From Brachycybe producta (taxonomy: Eukaryota > Arthropoda > Diplopoda > Playtdesmida > Andrognathidae): a stretch of 64,000 nt of DNA. Each line of letters starts with the position of its first letter. Positions within the stretch are counted from its first letter, which is position 1. Shown piece after piece: positions 10,746 through 22,591 of this stretch. The stretch is taken from assembly GCA_036925085.1 (NCBI GenBank), contig JAUPFP010000043.1, positions 446,632 through 510,631 on the forward strand, given 5' to 3'. Under the pieces are notes generated by a model. The model did not search any database. It worked only from the letters and a program-made list of their open reading frames with translations, and had not been told where the DNA came from. The position numbers and the translations under genes were made by a program.

Positions 10746-11181
10746 ATTGTTACAGATTAAAAAAGTTGTAGGTAATTTGTTAAGATCGTTTATAAATAGC
10801 TTATTTTTGGATTCTGATTATTCTGTCTTTCAGAAGAGCAAAATGAAGAGAAACTAGAAAGTGTTTTAGAAACTAGAAAGATACAATGTTTCAAAATTAA
10901 ACTTTTTATGTCAGTTTGAAAACGATGCAACTATGCAAAGATGCAGAGACAATATTTTTTTTAATCATTTTTGTCCATAAAAAGTTCAGTTTGAAAGTGA
11001 AAAAGTGTTAGAAACTAGAATCGTAGCCGAATCATCTAATAGTATTATTACATCTTTCAAATTCAAACTTTTTCTATCACCTTGATTCAAGTCAGGTCAT
11101 TTTCAGACTGCCATAAAAAACCCTTATTTTAAAAGATATCAACATGAAAACATTATTAAGTTATTCAGTTGTGGTTTCTAA

Positions 11182-11482
11182 TACCTAGTACACACACCTG
11201 ATAATTTAAATGCATTTAAATAATAAACGGTGTTCTACAGAGTCCTGTGAAGGACAAACAAACAAATATGTTGAATTCAATTTATTCAATTAATAATCTG
11301 AAAATATTGAATTAATACTTAAATATAATTATATAAACTATTGACATTAAAATATTGATTAAGTATTTTAATTTAAAATATTAATAATAAAGTCGATTTT
11401 TATTTGGTGTTTATGTCCTTAAGTGGATTCCGTATAATTCACCTAAACACATTTAATTTAACTCATGTGTGTGTACAAGGTA
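11182..11482 (+). mobile_element. AT-rich MITE (CCTAGTACACACA type), copy 1
   Basis: Terminal inverted repeats tacctagtacacacacctga and tcatgtgtgtgtacaaggta enclose a very AT-rich body. A copy in the opposite orientation lies at 52116-52390 and shares aatttaaatgcatttaaat, ttctacagag, tgtgaaggacaaac and gtggattccgtataattcac. The TA at each end suggests mariner-like insertion; this is inference. Confidence 0.7.
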
Positions 11483-12284
11483 TAAACACACTTTCAATTT
11501 CTTTTCTAAAAATATATCAAATGTGTAGTTTTTAATACAAACATTTTTAAACAGGACACGTTTTATCTGCGCAACTCGATACATATCTAGGTATACCATA
11601 ATAACATTAGTTTTAACTCCCCCCACCTTTTTATAAAAATAAAACCCTTGTTTATGGCTGAACCCACCGAAAACTCCCCTTCTCGCCCCCCCTTTAATGG
11701 CTATTTACATATAAACACGACGACCTTTAAAGAAGAGTTATATAGCAAAATAACATTAAAAAGAAGCACCTCCCACTTTCCCTTTTCCCCCAACACACAC
11801 ACTATAAATAGAGCTAAAAAGATGATGATGATCAACTAACTGTCATCATCTTTTTTAAAAAGAAGAACCCCTCAACAAACACAAACATTTCATAAACAGA
11901 TGACGATATTATTAAAAGCTGCGAGTAATCACAATTCAGGCTTTGAGATAAAACACACACACAAAAAAAAGCCACAAAATAAAATTGACTCTCCATTGTA
12001 GACAGAATAAAATTAAGAAATAGCAAAACCACAACAACAAAAAGGTTTGAAGAGACCATTACTTTCAGAAATTTATTCTTAAAATAGTGTACAGACTTAC
12101 ACAATGATTAATAAAAATGATTTTTAAAATTAAAAATAAGTCACTAATATAATTAAAAAATAAATGGACTTAATCAGATAGATGCGCCACCAAACAACAG
12201 ACATTAGCAATAAAAAAAGTCTACCTATCTACTCAGAGGCTGATGTTGTCAACTCACATTACTTATAATTCCTTATTCAAATAT

Positions 12285-12393
12285 ATGTATTCCCTATTCA
12301 TATCAAAGTAGTATGGATTTAATATCTGAATTATCCCACCTGCCAAGTGGCTCTCGAGTTGATTGGAAGGTTGAATATGAATAGGGAATACAT
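12285..12393. mobile_element. short MITE with 22-bp perfect terminal inverted repeats
   Basis: The ends read atgtattccctattcatat and atatgaatagggaatacat with 109 bp overall, a perfect inverted repeat of about 22 bp. No other copy was seen in the window and there is no coding capacity. Superfamily unknown. Confidence 0.7.
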
Positions 12394-14366
12394 AAAAAGT
12401 CACTTTTTTCTGATTTTAATGACTTCTTAATTAGAAAATTATTTTGGCAATCATTGGGTAATTCTTTACAATATTTCAACAAAAAATTTCCTGGTGGGGT
12501 TATGGCCTCTTTAAAGGACCATACCATATATTTCAGTTTTTTCTCCTCCATATTTCTATGGGGAAAAAATCCTCCAATTATTTTGATGTTTTTCTCTTCT
12601 TCATACAAAACACACAGAATCACAATTTTTTTTTCTTTATACAAAAAGGTCAACATTACATATTATTATAATATGAAATAAAGAAGGAATAAAAATGATA
12701 ATTTTTTTCATGTACAAACTGTCCAGAAATATGAAATTGCTCGTTCTATTTGTCACAATCGTTCAGGATCAATTTTGCATTAGCTTTGTAATAAGAATCG
12801 AAAAAAATAAATAAATGTGGGTTTGGGTTTTGGATTTAAACATTTTCTTCTTCCAGCTTTTATTTTTATAAAGGAATATGAAATGTTTCACAATTCTAGA
12901 AGAGTAAAAAAAAATACGCTAAATTATTTTTTTTTTGTATTTATTCATATAATTAAAAATAAACGTTTTATTGTTGTTTGAAAAAGACAAAATTGTTTTA
13001 TTTTATTTGACCATTTTCAAGTGAAAACGATAATTTAAACTTTTCAAACTTGTAGTGAAATATTTTTTAAAAAATATGAAACATAAAAATTAATTTTAAG
13101 TCTCTCCCCATAGACTTACTTATAAAAAGTTTTGTCTTGTGTCATGGTTTAAGTTTAACTTCATTTTAAGCAAAGTTTTTTAATACAGTGGGTTTAAAAG
13201 TGTAAAAACCGTACCTCGAACTCTGGTTATTCATTATTTCAGAAGCAAAAAAAAAAAAAAAACTAACGCCCATATTCTAAAACGTTACTTAAGACAAAAG
13301 TAAAGCTTAAACAAAGTAACACTTGAAATTTTTTTCCATATACTCGGCTACAGAAAAATTTAGCCAAACTTTTGTTTTGAAGGTTAGCTTTATTTTTGTT
13401 AAAACAAAAACTTTGAAGGGTAGCAGCTCAATTATTTAAGGGTATTTTCATGTTAATATCTTTTAAAATAAGCTTTTCTTATGACAATTTGAAAATGACC
13501 CAGCATTTTGTCCTAAAAAAAAGTTTTATTTTGAAAAAAATATCAACCTGAAAATGCTTTTTATCAAGTGATTAGGCTGCTATTCCAGTTTCCTAAGACG
13601 CTTTCAATTTCTAAATTAGTGTTGTTCTCCTGAAATGTAGTTTGAAAAATCAGCTGTTCATAAAATATTTTAATATTCCTTCTAAAAAGCTGAATAAAAG
13701 ACACAGAGTAGAGAGCGTCGATTACCTGAACCAATTTATTTATTTATCCTTATGGAAATACTACTTATAGAAATATAAAATTTTCTTTGAAATCGATTTT
13801 TTCCTACTTTTCTTTAATGGGAGTTCGATTATTATGAACTTTTGATTATTGGAACTAGTCATGTCCGACATTAGTTCTAATAATCGATGTTCTACTGTAG
13901 CTATTTTAATTTTTCACACATCAAAACTACAAAAATTTCACATAATGATAAAATGTAAATTTTGTCTGAAAGTAAAACCTTTAGAATAAAACTGAAATAA
14001 ATATTATTTCCAGTTTCATTTTTGTAAAAAAAAATCGAAATTACATCAAAAAAGAAGTGAAAGTTATTCAATGAAATAAAAACGGCTAAAAAAATTCACT
14101 GATTTTTTTTAAAAATAATTCTTTAGAAATTCTAAAATATATATTTTACTAAAAAAAAACGAGAAAAGTGACTTGAAATATGGAGTTTTTTTCTTTCTAT
14201 CTTCACCTTTAACACCTTGAAATAGACCAAACAACCCCCCCCCCCTCCCTCGAAGAATTTATGTTGAATCTCTCATCCACTATTATTATTATCATAAAAG
14301 AGACATAAGAAAAGAAGAATAAGAAGTAGCGAGCGAGCGTGGTAAAGAAAAGTGACATGCCAAACG

Positions 14367-14395
14367 GTTGCCATGGTTACAGTAACCATGACAAC
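14367..14395. promoter_or_regulatory. double RFX X-box palindrome
   Basis: GTTGCCATGGTTAC, one base, then GTAACCATGACAAC: each half is itself an X-box-like palindrome and the two halves are inverted copies of each other. It lies in a CpG-containing patch (gcgagcgagcgtgg) about 2 kb beyond the POC1 stop codon. No gene start is visible next to it. Confidence 0.45.
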
Positions 14396-14605
14396 GGGCG
14401 ACTGAAGATCTCAATTCGGAAACAAGCTAAACAAGTGAGATCAGGTCAGCGCATAACCGAGTTCATCGACTGACGAAAAAAGCACAACAATTTCATTCAG
14501 TAAAAAGCTGAGGCTGCTTCTGCTGTTGCGGCTCCAGCAAAACATCGTCTCTTATTCCTATTCCACCTCAACCTACTTCAAAATCCTATTCGACGCTATT
14601 ATTAT

Positions 14606-14615
<10 letters not shown>

Positions 14616-14636
<21 letters not shown>

Positions 14637-14638
14637 GG
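14616..14638. repeat. poly-G tract
   Basis: An uninterrupted run of 23 G after a T-rich run. Tracts like this recur on both strands in the window (7733, 55268, 55303, 63781). Confidence 0.95.
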
Positions 14639-14927
14639 TTCCTGCAGACGTTTTACGAAAAACCTTATCCGTTATTCTCTCTCTCTTACCTGGATGTAGA
14701 GGCCTTACGACTAAACAAATTTTATAGTCGACTAACAGTTGGCTGAAAATTTAGTCAACGAGATCTTTATTCGATTATTTTTTTAGTTGACTGTTTTATT
14801 TTAGTTAACTAAATTTTTAGTCGATTAAACTAAAACATACCTTTTAGTTTTAAGTATGACTTATACAGCTATGGAAAAAATAAATAACAACCAAAATGTA
14901 ATTAAAGACATTCTTATAATTTAGAGC

Positions 14928-15387
14928 AGCGGTCGCCAACCTATCGGACCTCACGGACCACTAAATTCAAAATTTTAAATCCCGCGGACCACTAATATGA
15001 ATATTTTTTAAAAAAGATAAATACGTTTGTGAAATAATGATCAGAGAGAACTTCCATTTTATTAATAGAAAATCTTTAAAGGTTGTTTAATTGTAACAAA
15101 ATTATGAAAGTTAGTTTAATTATTCGAAAATAATTTAAGCTTATAGGGGAGAGAAGCGTTTGGTGAGGGGAAACTGAACGAAATGTAGCTCTCCATCGCG
15201 TGCTGCCGTATTTCACGAGAACTGTACTAGACTCTTAACTACATTTCGTGAATTTAGTGCAATAAAAAGGCGAAAATTGTCATTCAGAATAGAAGAATTT
15301 ATTAAGAATATTTTATTATTAATAAAACAAAAAAAAATGCAAATATTGTCCAGATTTTTCTGCGGACCACCAGTTGGCGACCGCTGA
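14928..15387 (+). mobile_element. hAT MITE (CAGCGGTCGCCAAC type)
   Basis: Terminal inverted repeats are cagcggtcgccaac at the left and gttggcgaccgctg at the right, each followed inward by a GGACCAC motif. The flanks atttagag and acttagaa agree at 6 of 8 positions, consistent with an aged 8-bp duplication. About 460 bp with no ORF; non-autonomous. Confidence 0.82.
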
Positions 15388-15887
15388 CTTAGAAGTTAAA
15401 AAAAAAGTAGAATTTGCAATGAGAAACAAATTCAGTTTAAGATTTGTTTACAAACTCTGGATTAAAGAGAAACTAGAAAGTGTTGTAGAAACTAGAAGAG
15501 TAGCTCAGTCACTTAATTATATTTTAAAGCATTTTCAAACTGACATAAAAAAGCTTACTTTTGAAAGATAACAAGATGAAAATACTCTTAAGTGATTGAG
15601 TTATCATTTATAGTTTCTAAGGAACTATCAAGTTTCTCCTTAATTTTCTTTCTGACAGAATAATCAAAAGTATGAGAGGTGTTTATACTTTAAACCAACC
15701 TTTAGGAGAACTTTATGAGATAAATTTAAAAAATGAGTTGATTATGTTTGTCTTCTTAATTTAATTTTAAAAAAAATGTTGAATAAATTGGACCTTGAAA
15801 TCTTAAAAGTGTTTAGGGCGTTCGCCCCCCCCCCCTTCTCGAAAAGTTATAAAAACGCGCAACGACTCAAGTATGAGCTAACGGGGC

Positions 15888-16071
15888 TTAAGATAAAGCC
15901 CAGTTATCACGGTGACACTGCAGTCACACGAAATTAACGATACCGCGGCATTAAAGCAGTCATGACACTACTGCCAACTTCCACACTGAAGCAAAACACT
16001 TCCGGCAAGCACAACGTCCGCCATGACATCGTCCATCGTGACATCAGTGTCACCGTGAAAACAGACCTTAA
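15888..16071. mobile_element. palindromic MITE flanked by TTAA
   Basis: Inverted arms atcacggtgacactgcagtc and gacatcagtgtcaccgtga lie just inside TTAA at 15888-15891 and 16068-16071. TTAA flanks are the target-site signature of piggyBac-type insertion, but the termini are not classical. It lies 260 bp past the POC1 stop and may fall in its 3' UTR. Confidence 0.6.
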
Positions 16072-16330
16072 CTCCCGCAAATGTTGTTACTAAACACACA
16101 CAGAAAAATCTCACGAAATCAATTTAAAAAAAAAATCAAAATATCACAAGTAAATAGCAACAACTTTGAAAAACATGAAAACTATTTGAACGAAGCAAAA
16201 AGAAACAAACCTAAATCTAACCGCCCAAAAATATAAATTAAAACGAAAGTGCACCAACAAGAAATCACAATTATCTTATGAAAAAGAAAGATTAAAATTT
16301 CTTATCTTGAAATAGTAGAAAAATCCAACT

Positions 16331-19300
16331 TCATTTCGTGTCGTTTCGCGGCAAACAGTTCTTGAGAAGTTGCTGATTGAGGGTCAGGATCTGATCGAAC
16401 CGATCTTCCATTTGATTGAGTCTTTCTTCCATAAAACTGACCGTCTACAATTTAAAACAAAAATGAAATTAAAACTCAATTTGTGAATATATCCTTTTAT
16501 TTCCCCCAATCCTCGCTTTAGAGTTAACCTGAACTAATACGTCGATCTGAGATGTCAGTTGATTAACAACCATTTCGGTCGTCTTCAACCGATCCTCTGT
16601 TTCGAGATGCGAAGACGAAGACGATTGTCTTTCGATTGTCTTTACTAATCCGAGATCGGATTCTGCACGACTCTGAGATGTTTTGCCTCCGACCGCAAGT
16701 GCAGTTTCTTCGTCTTCTTCTTTCGAGTGTCTCGTAACCCGTTTGTCCTGCATCAAAACAAAAGTTTCTTGATGTTAAAACAATATTTTACATTATGAAT
16801 GTAAACATTTTTCAGGAACTTTTGTTATAAACAAAAGAAAGAGACGAATTTGTTAAAAAAAATTTTGAAAATAAACTTTCTGTTGCATTTTTTTTAAAAT
16901 AAATGTTGATACAAAAATAACCGCGAGAAATTTGAACAAGTCTTTCGAACTTCCATAAATAGTTTAATTAAAAAAAATATCATTCAAAATAAACTCTTCG
17001 AATTTATTTTTTATTAATTTTGTTTTCTTCAAATACGTTTACGTTCATTTTATATATTGAAAAATTCCACTTATGGTAGTTTTAAAGAGTAAAAGTCCTT
17101 CCAAACTCTGATTATTCTGTCTTTCAGGAAACTAGAAAGTGTTTAAAGAAACTAGAAGGGTAGCTCAATCGCATAAGGGTTTTTCATCTTTTATGGCACT
17201 TTGAAAAATGACCCAAATGTAATCAGACAATATTGAAAGATGCCAAGTTGCCAACATGAAAATACTACCTGGTAATAAATGATTCAGTTACCATTCTAGT
17301 TTCTAAAACACTTTCAATTTCTCTTTAGTGTTGCTCCTGAAACGCAGAAATAATGAGTTTAAAAATCAGCTGTTCATAACACGTCTTAAGCCATCAACAT
17401 CGACATTTTAATCTTTTGTTTAAGTTCGATTCCCTTCGAATAAAAGTTACGTCAAAACGTTATAAAATGTAAACAAAAAGCAAATTCAACAAACTGAAAT
17501 GTACACCAAAAAAATAAGACCTAATGTTTGCAAAGACGAACGAAACTAAAATGGATTCTGCATATATGTTTAAATTACACGTCCAAATGTGAACGGCTGC
17601 AGTTTTGAACTAATTTCTAGCAACTAAACATCAAAAGTGAGGGGAAAATGAAAACTCTAATTACAAATAAACAACAAAACCAAAATATTCAGAAAGAACA
17701 AACAGAGTAGTTAGGTGTTCGACCACCTCAAAAGACCGATTCAGTCTCAACCTTTTCGTTGCTGCTTGAAGTAGACGTAACGGCAGTTGCGACGGAATTT
17801 GCGACTGCTGTCATCGTTTCCTTTTTTTCGATCCTGACATTTTTAGATGAATCCTTCGAAAACAGTTTCGTCTTGTAAAGAAAGATCGCGTTCTCCGAAC
17901 AGCAAACAAAAAGTTCACCGTTTCGAGAGAAACTGGCCGAACGAACGAACTCCTTTAACGAAACAAAACATTTTCAGGTTAAGATCTTTTCTAAACAACA
18001 ACTTATTGAGATGAAATGAAACCTTTTTAGAAACTAAATTAGTGAAGAAATTACACTAAAACATAATTTCATTGTAATTGATATCTTTCAAAAAAAATTC
18101 AAAGTTTCGAAAGATATAAGCATGAAAATACTTTAAATTCATTTATTTACCATTCTAGTTTCTAACAAGCTTTGCTTTTTTTTTTGTCTAAATCGCTTCT
18201 AAAATGCAAAACAATTAAAAAAAATATTAGCCAAAAAATCCCTTCCCCCCCCCCCCAACCCCTTTCACAAAAAAGCGCCCCATACAAATGTAAAATTCAG
18301 TTGAAAGCCCCTTTGAATCGCAATCACATCTGGAAGTCAATTCCATTGTCAAATGACCCTAGGTACGTAATTAACCAAAAATACGATTCCGTTCGTGAAA
18401 AATGATTATCTCACATCAGTAATTATAGAGTAAAGAACTCTCCCTTCGAGAAGATCCAGAATCCTGCAACCGTTAAGTAGATAGTTTCCAGAAGGATGAA
18501 AGGAAACAGAAGAAGCATTGCAATCTTCATATAACTGTTGCAAACAATGCGTTCTTATATCCCAGAGACGAACTGAACCGTCGCTAAACGATGCAGCAAC
18601 GCAGTTGTTCAAAGGCCGAAACGCGACTGACATAGCTTCTCTGTATGAAACAAATCGTTTATGTTATTCCTTTAAAAAAATACAAAGAAAGGTTCGTCGT
18701 TACCCAAAAGGCCCTTCGAATGAATGAACACATTTCGATGTCTTCTTATCCCAAAGTTTAACCGATGCGTCGTCGCTGGCCGAAGCGAGTAAAGTGTCGT
18801 CGGAAGCAACACTTTCGTAAAGAAAACAAAAACATACAAAAATTACAATTAAATTTTTTTTTAAAAAAAGATGTTTTATGTAAATCGCATTCATTACTGA
18901 AGTTAATTATAAACTAAACAAATATTTGTTGAATCATATCTTAAAATCAGGGTTGGCAAAGATTTTCCCAAAGGTTTTACATGGAATTTTAAAATTTTTT
19001 GAAACTTTGGCCGTTTTTGGGACTTGTGAGCCCCGTTAAGTCTTCCTGAGCACTTTTTACGGTATTTTGGAGGATTTCATTTTTTTTTTCAATTTTTGGC
19101 CGTTTTGGGAAAAAATCCAAGGCCTTGATTTTTTTTTTTTCGAATTTTAAAAATTCTTGAATCTTTGGACATTTTTAAGCTTTTTGAGACTACTGACCCC
19201 CAGTAAGCATTCCTGAGCCGTTCCAGTACCCATTCAAGTTTCTCTTCATTTCACACATTAAAGAATAAATAGAGCTCGAGAGGCGTTTACACTTTAAAAC

Positions 19301-20915
19301 CACCTTACGAGTACTTTCATGTTGGTATCTTTCAAAATAAAACTTTTTATCGGCTAAAATTTAAAAAAATAATCATCTGCTTCAAGTTGGGTCATTTGAA
19401 AAAATACCCAGAAGTGATTGATCTACCCTTCTGGTTTCTAAAACACATTCAAGTATCTCTTCATTTTTCACCTGCAAGACCTCAAGAGTTCGGGAAATTA
19501 CGGTTTAAAACCATATTAACAAGAAAAAAATACTCGCGTCCCTTCCATTTCCACTGCATTTTAATTATGTATGGTGTTTGTGTCGCGACAACACAAAAGC
19601 GGCGCCCGTACTTTTACCCACTCGACCGACGTAAAACATTTCGATTCGATCGAAATCTTTCTTACCTAACACAACGAACCCAGTTTCTGTGACCGACAAA
19701 AGATTGCAAGAATTTATTCTTCTTAAGATCCCAAACCTAAAACGAAAAAAAAAGAAAACGATAATAAACTTAAAAAAAAAATAAGCGAACTTCGTCCGTA
19801 CTTTAACCGTCTTATCGTCGGAACTCGTGACGAGACTAAGACCGTTGTTTGCGAACTCGACACAACGAACCGCAGCTGAATGTGGCTTGATCTCGATGCT
19901 ATCACCGCGTCTGTAACGATAATAATACGAAACAAAACACTAACCGTATAACCAAAGCCAACTAAAAATTATTTTCTTTAAGAAAAAAAAACCCTCACAT
20001 GTTTGGCGTCCAAAGACGAACGGATTGATCTAACGAAGCTGATGCCAACTGTTCGCCGGAAGGAGAGAAACGCACCCAAGTCACGTGATTCTGCAATTAA
20101 AGAAACAAAAAAAATCAATCGGAATTAACATATTACAATTTTCAACAAGTTGTAAAAAAAATAACAAAGACCGACTTTTTTTCCAAGAATTTCAAGATTA
20201 TCTTTGAAAATGAACTCAATTTAAAACCGTTTTAACTGTTGTTTTTTTATAAAACGTAAAAATTCATCGTTTTTCAAACTGGAATAAAATTTATTAACTG
20301 ACTAATAAGAAAAAAAAAAGACATAAAAATGTTCGGGTATTCTTTCGATTAGCAACCACATACAGCCTCTAATTGAAGGCTGTATAGGTGTTATTCAGGT
20401 TTCGCCAAAAGTGAGAAATTCGGCGAAAAGAAAATGTTTTTTTTTTAAATATCATCATGAAAATGCATTCAGCGCATTATTTTACACTTCTAGTTTCATT
20501 TATTCAAATTAAATCTTGAAATTGTTTCTTCAAAAACAAAAACAAAAACAGATCTTTTATTGTTTTCGCGGTCAGTTTGACCCCATGAAAATGAGAGTGG
20601 ACCTTATGTGCAGCATAACGAAAAACACGTTTCTCTTCTTGAGTCGGCCAAACCATAACGAAATTGTCTTCTCCGCTAGAAACTACAAAGAAATCGACGA
20701 CGACGACAACAAAAATGAATGTAAATTGACAAGAACCGTCCATAAAAGTTCACCTATTTGTTTCATATTCGGACTGATGTGGACACAAGTGACCGCCTTC
20801 ATATGACCCCTCAGATGTCGCATTAAACTCGGATGACGCTAAAATACAAGATAGATATTCCTTTCAAACCATTTTCTTTATTCAGATTAAAAGTACTTAC
20901 GGTTGTATCGGACAT
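16331..20915 (-). CDS. POC1: POC1 centriolar protein, WD40 repeats plus C-terminal coiled coil; complete, 11 exons
   Basis: POC1 binds centrioles and basal bodies and is needed for their length and stability. Coding exons, minus strand: 20915-20901, 20838-20754, 20682-20603, 20090-19999, 19910-19802, 19736-19666, 18811-18704, 18640-18415, 17952-17752, 16747-16529, 16444-16331. They sum to 1,320 nt (439 codons plus stop) with every GT..AG junction in phase. Residues 14-290 form seven WD blades: LMRHLRGHMKAVTCVHISPN, VSSGEDNFVMVW, FSPSGEQLASAS, VTSSDDKTVKVW, GHRNWVRC, ASASDDASVKLWD, FSDGSVRLWDIRTH, FHPSGNYLL, RILDLLEGR. Residues about 375-425 form the POC1-type coiled coil (QIDVLVQTVSFMEERLNQME). 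Two features are odd. Blade 6 lacks the usual stretch between NYL and ILDLLEGR, and blade 7 is divergent (FVCCSENAIFLYK). The gene is upstream of, and on the same strand as, the DUSP gene. Paralog A versus B does not apply; it is the single invertebrate form. Confidence 0.95.
17075..17395. mobile_element. foldback family F copy in POC1 intron 9
   Basis: Left arm: cttatggtagttttaaagag, gattattctgtctttcag, gaaactagaagggtagctca. Right arm: ccattctagtttctaaaac, ctttcaatttctctttagtg, gtttaaaaatcagctgttca. The interior has the usual gacccaa and aagatgcc joints. It lies wholly within the intron between coding exons 17752-17952 and 16529-16747. Confidence 0.65.
19230..19520. mobile_element. foldback family F pieces in POC1 intron 6
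   Basis: Two tandem half-copies: aagtttctcttcatttcaca to actttaaaaccaccttacga, and tttcatgttggtatctttca to atctcttcatttttcacctg and gttcgggaaattacggttta. They are next to an older GGGTTGGCAAAG-type hAT end at 18948. Confidence 0.5.
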
Positions 20916-20990
20916 GTTTAACGATTGAAAAAGTCGTCAACAAATGATCGAAAATGGCGCCGTTTTCTAAAGTGACGGTTAAAATACGTT
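20916..20990 (-). promoter_or_regulatory. POC1 upstream region with E2F/YY1-like palindrome
   Basis: GAAAATGGCGCCGTTTTC at 20950-20967 is an almost perfect 18-bp palindrome with a GGCGCC core, 35 bp upstream of the POC1 ATG, followed by AGTGACGGTTAAAA. Such sites are common at cell-cycle gene starts. No X-box was found here although POC1 is a centriolar gene. Confidence 0.35.
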
Positions 20991-22591
20991 AATAAACTCT
21001 AAGAACATTCAAACATTAGCGGATCCATGTATTCGTAAGATTTGCAAGGAAGGTTGAGATTCATACATGTCTATGCAACAGCTTGGTTAAGGATCTTAAT
21101 GACAACGCAACAGTAAACAGGATAGTAGCTCACGACTGAAAAGAAATTGTAAATGGCATTATCGAGACTTGGTATTGTTAAGTATTGAGGCACACAAAGA
21201 GAAGTTATAAAAACCTAATATGGCGTTTTATTTCCTACAAAATAACTTAAAACGCCATGTTAGTACACCCATTATAAAGCTTCAAAATCATGTCATAAAG
21301 ACACCACCAGTCAACGCATACTTGACATAGTTAACCACGTGATACAAAACCGCGCCAAAATGGATCAATAGTTTAGAGCGATCGGAGCAATCTGCTACAC
21401 TAACAGGCAACTCATTTAATGTATATGGTGCTAACTCTCGTATTCGGAAAAGGATACATTAGCAGACGATATACTGCAGATATCTGCATATAATAACAAT
21501 TATAACAGAAATTCATGAATACAATTTAATATTCTGTACTAAATAGAATTGAATGTTGATTTCACTTTGCATATATTGCTATAAAACCCACTGCTTAAGG
21601 GGTGTGACACGTCCATTTAACAGTAAAATTTTATAGCAATATTAGTGAAAATTGCATTATATATTTATCCCCTTATTAAAATCAGGATAAATTTTTAGTA
21701 ATAATCTATGCATGCAGTATTAACTATAGGCACTATCATTATTCTGTCATTATCTTTTAGGAGTAAAATTAAAAAAAAAAATGGAAAGTGCTTTAGAAAC
21801 TAGAAGGGTAGCTAAATCACTTAAAAGGGATTTTCATAAAAATAAACTATATAAATGTTACTCTCATATCTGCGGAATCAGTCAATCTGCAGATTACCTA
21901 GGCAACCTGCAAAACCAAACTGCAAGTAAATCTGAAAAATACAATACATTTTAGGTGTTGAATTTTGCAGATTCACTAGCAGGTGGGTTGCTTTGCAAGA
22001 TTGCATAGGCAATCTGCAGATTGACTGATTTCGCAGATTGACAGTAACATAAACACAAATTAAAATTATTAGTCTGCTTTGCAAACTAACACAAAACGCT
22101 TATTTTGGAAGATATCGACATACAATTATTGAGCTATCCATCTAGTTTCTAAAACACATTCAAGCTTCTCTTCAGTTTGCACCTGAAAGATTGAAGAATA
22201 ATCAAGAGTTCAAAAGGCGTTTATAGCCTACTTTAAAACCAATTAACTTCAGTATTATCCAGCAATGAATATTAAAATAGCATTTTAAAGCATCTGAATT
22301 ATTAATTATAAAAATGACAAAAAGAAAATAATTGAAATATAATAAGAAGGAACCATATTTTATATATATTTATGTACAACAGGAAATACTGACATATGAG
22401 CGTCTACATAATGACCAGTTACATTCATAAAATAATAAAACTACAATAACTATTTTCCCTTTGTACATGTTTTTTTTCTTTGAATATGAAACAAAAAAAA
22501 AATCTAAAAATTATTAACATGAGTGAAGAGAAAAAAAAAGTTCATGAAAATGGCATCGATTAACATTAATTAAAATAAAATAAGTTTTTAA
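20991..22591. other. spacer upstream of POC1
   Basis: No coding gene. It contains a short inverted repeat at about 21219-21263 (atggcgttttattt against acttaaaacgccat), a family F element from about 21755 to 22250, and a palindrome-family P copy nested inside that element (21856-22049). Confidence 0.5.
21856..22049. mobile_element. palindrome family P, copy 1, nested in a family F element
   Basis: Ends tgttactctcatatctgcgg and cgcagattgacagtaaca; the two halves are reverse complements over nearly the full length. The F element continues on both sides (tagaagggtagctaaatcac before; ttgagctatccatctagttt after), so P inserted into F. Confidence 0.8.

Larger units (their letters stand above)
10746..14366. 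other. gene-free stretch with family F pieces
   Basis: It contains arms of foldback family F at about 10780-10880, 11000-11170 and 13185-13690, the two small MITEs described separately, and a pogo/Tigger-like end near 13842-13905 (ttctaataatcgatgttctactgtag). ORFs here (11648-11839, 12303-12656) show no family similarity and have the composition of chance frames. Confidence 0.5.

Noticed and set aside
11648-11839. 63-residue ORF starting MAEPTENSPSRPP
   Set aside because: The start looks protein-like but the rest is AT-driven, with no splice partner or homolog recognised.
12303-12656. 117-residue minus-strand ORF
   Set aside because: No recognisable domain; begins in AT-rich DNA and ends inside a small MITE.
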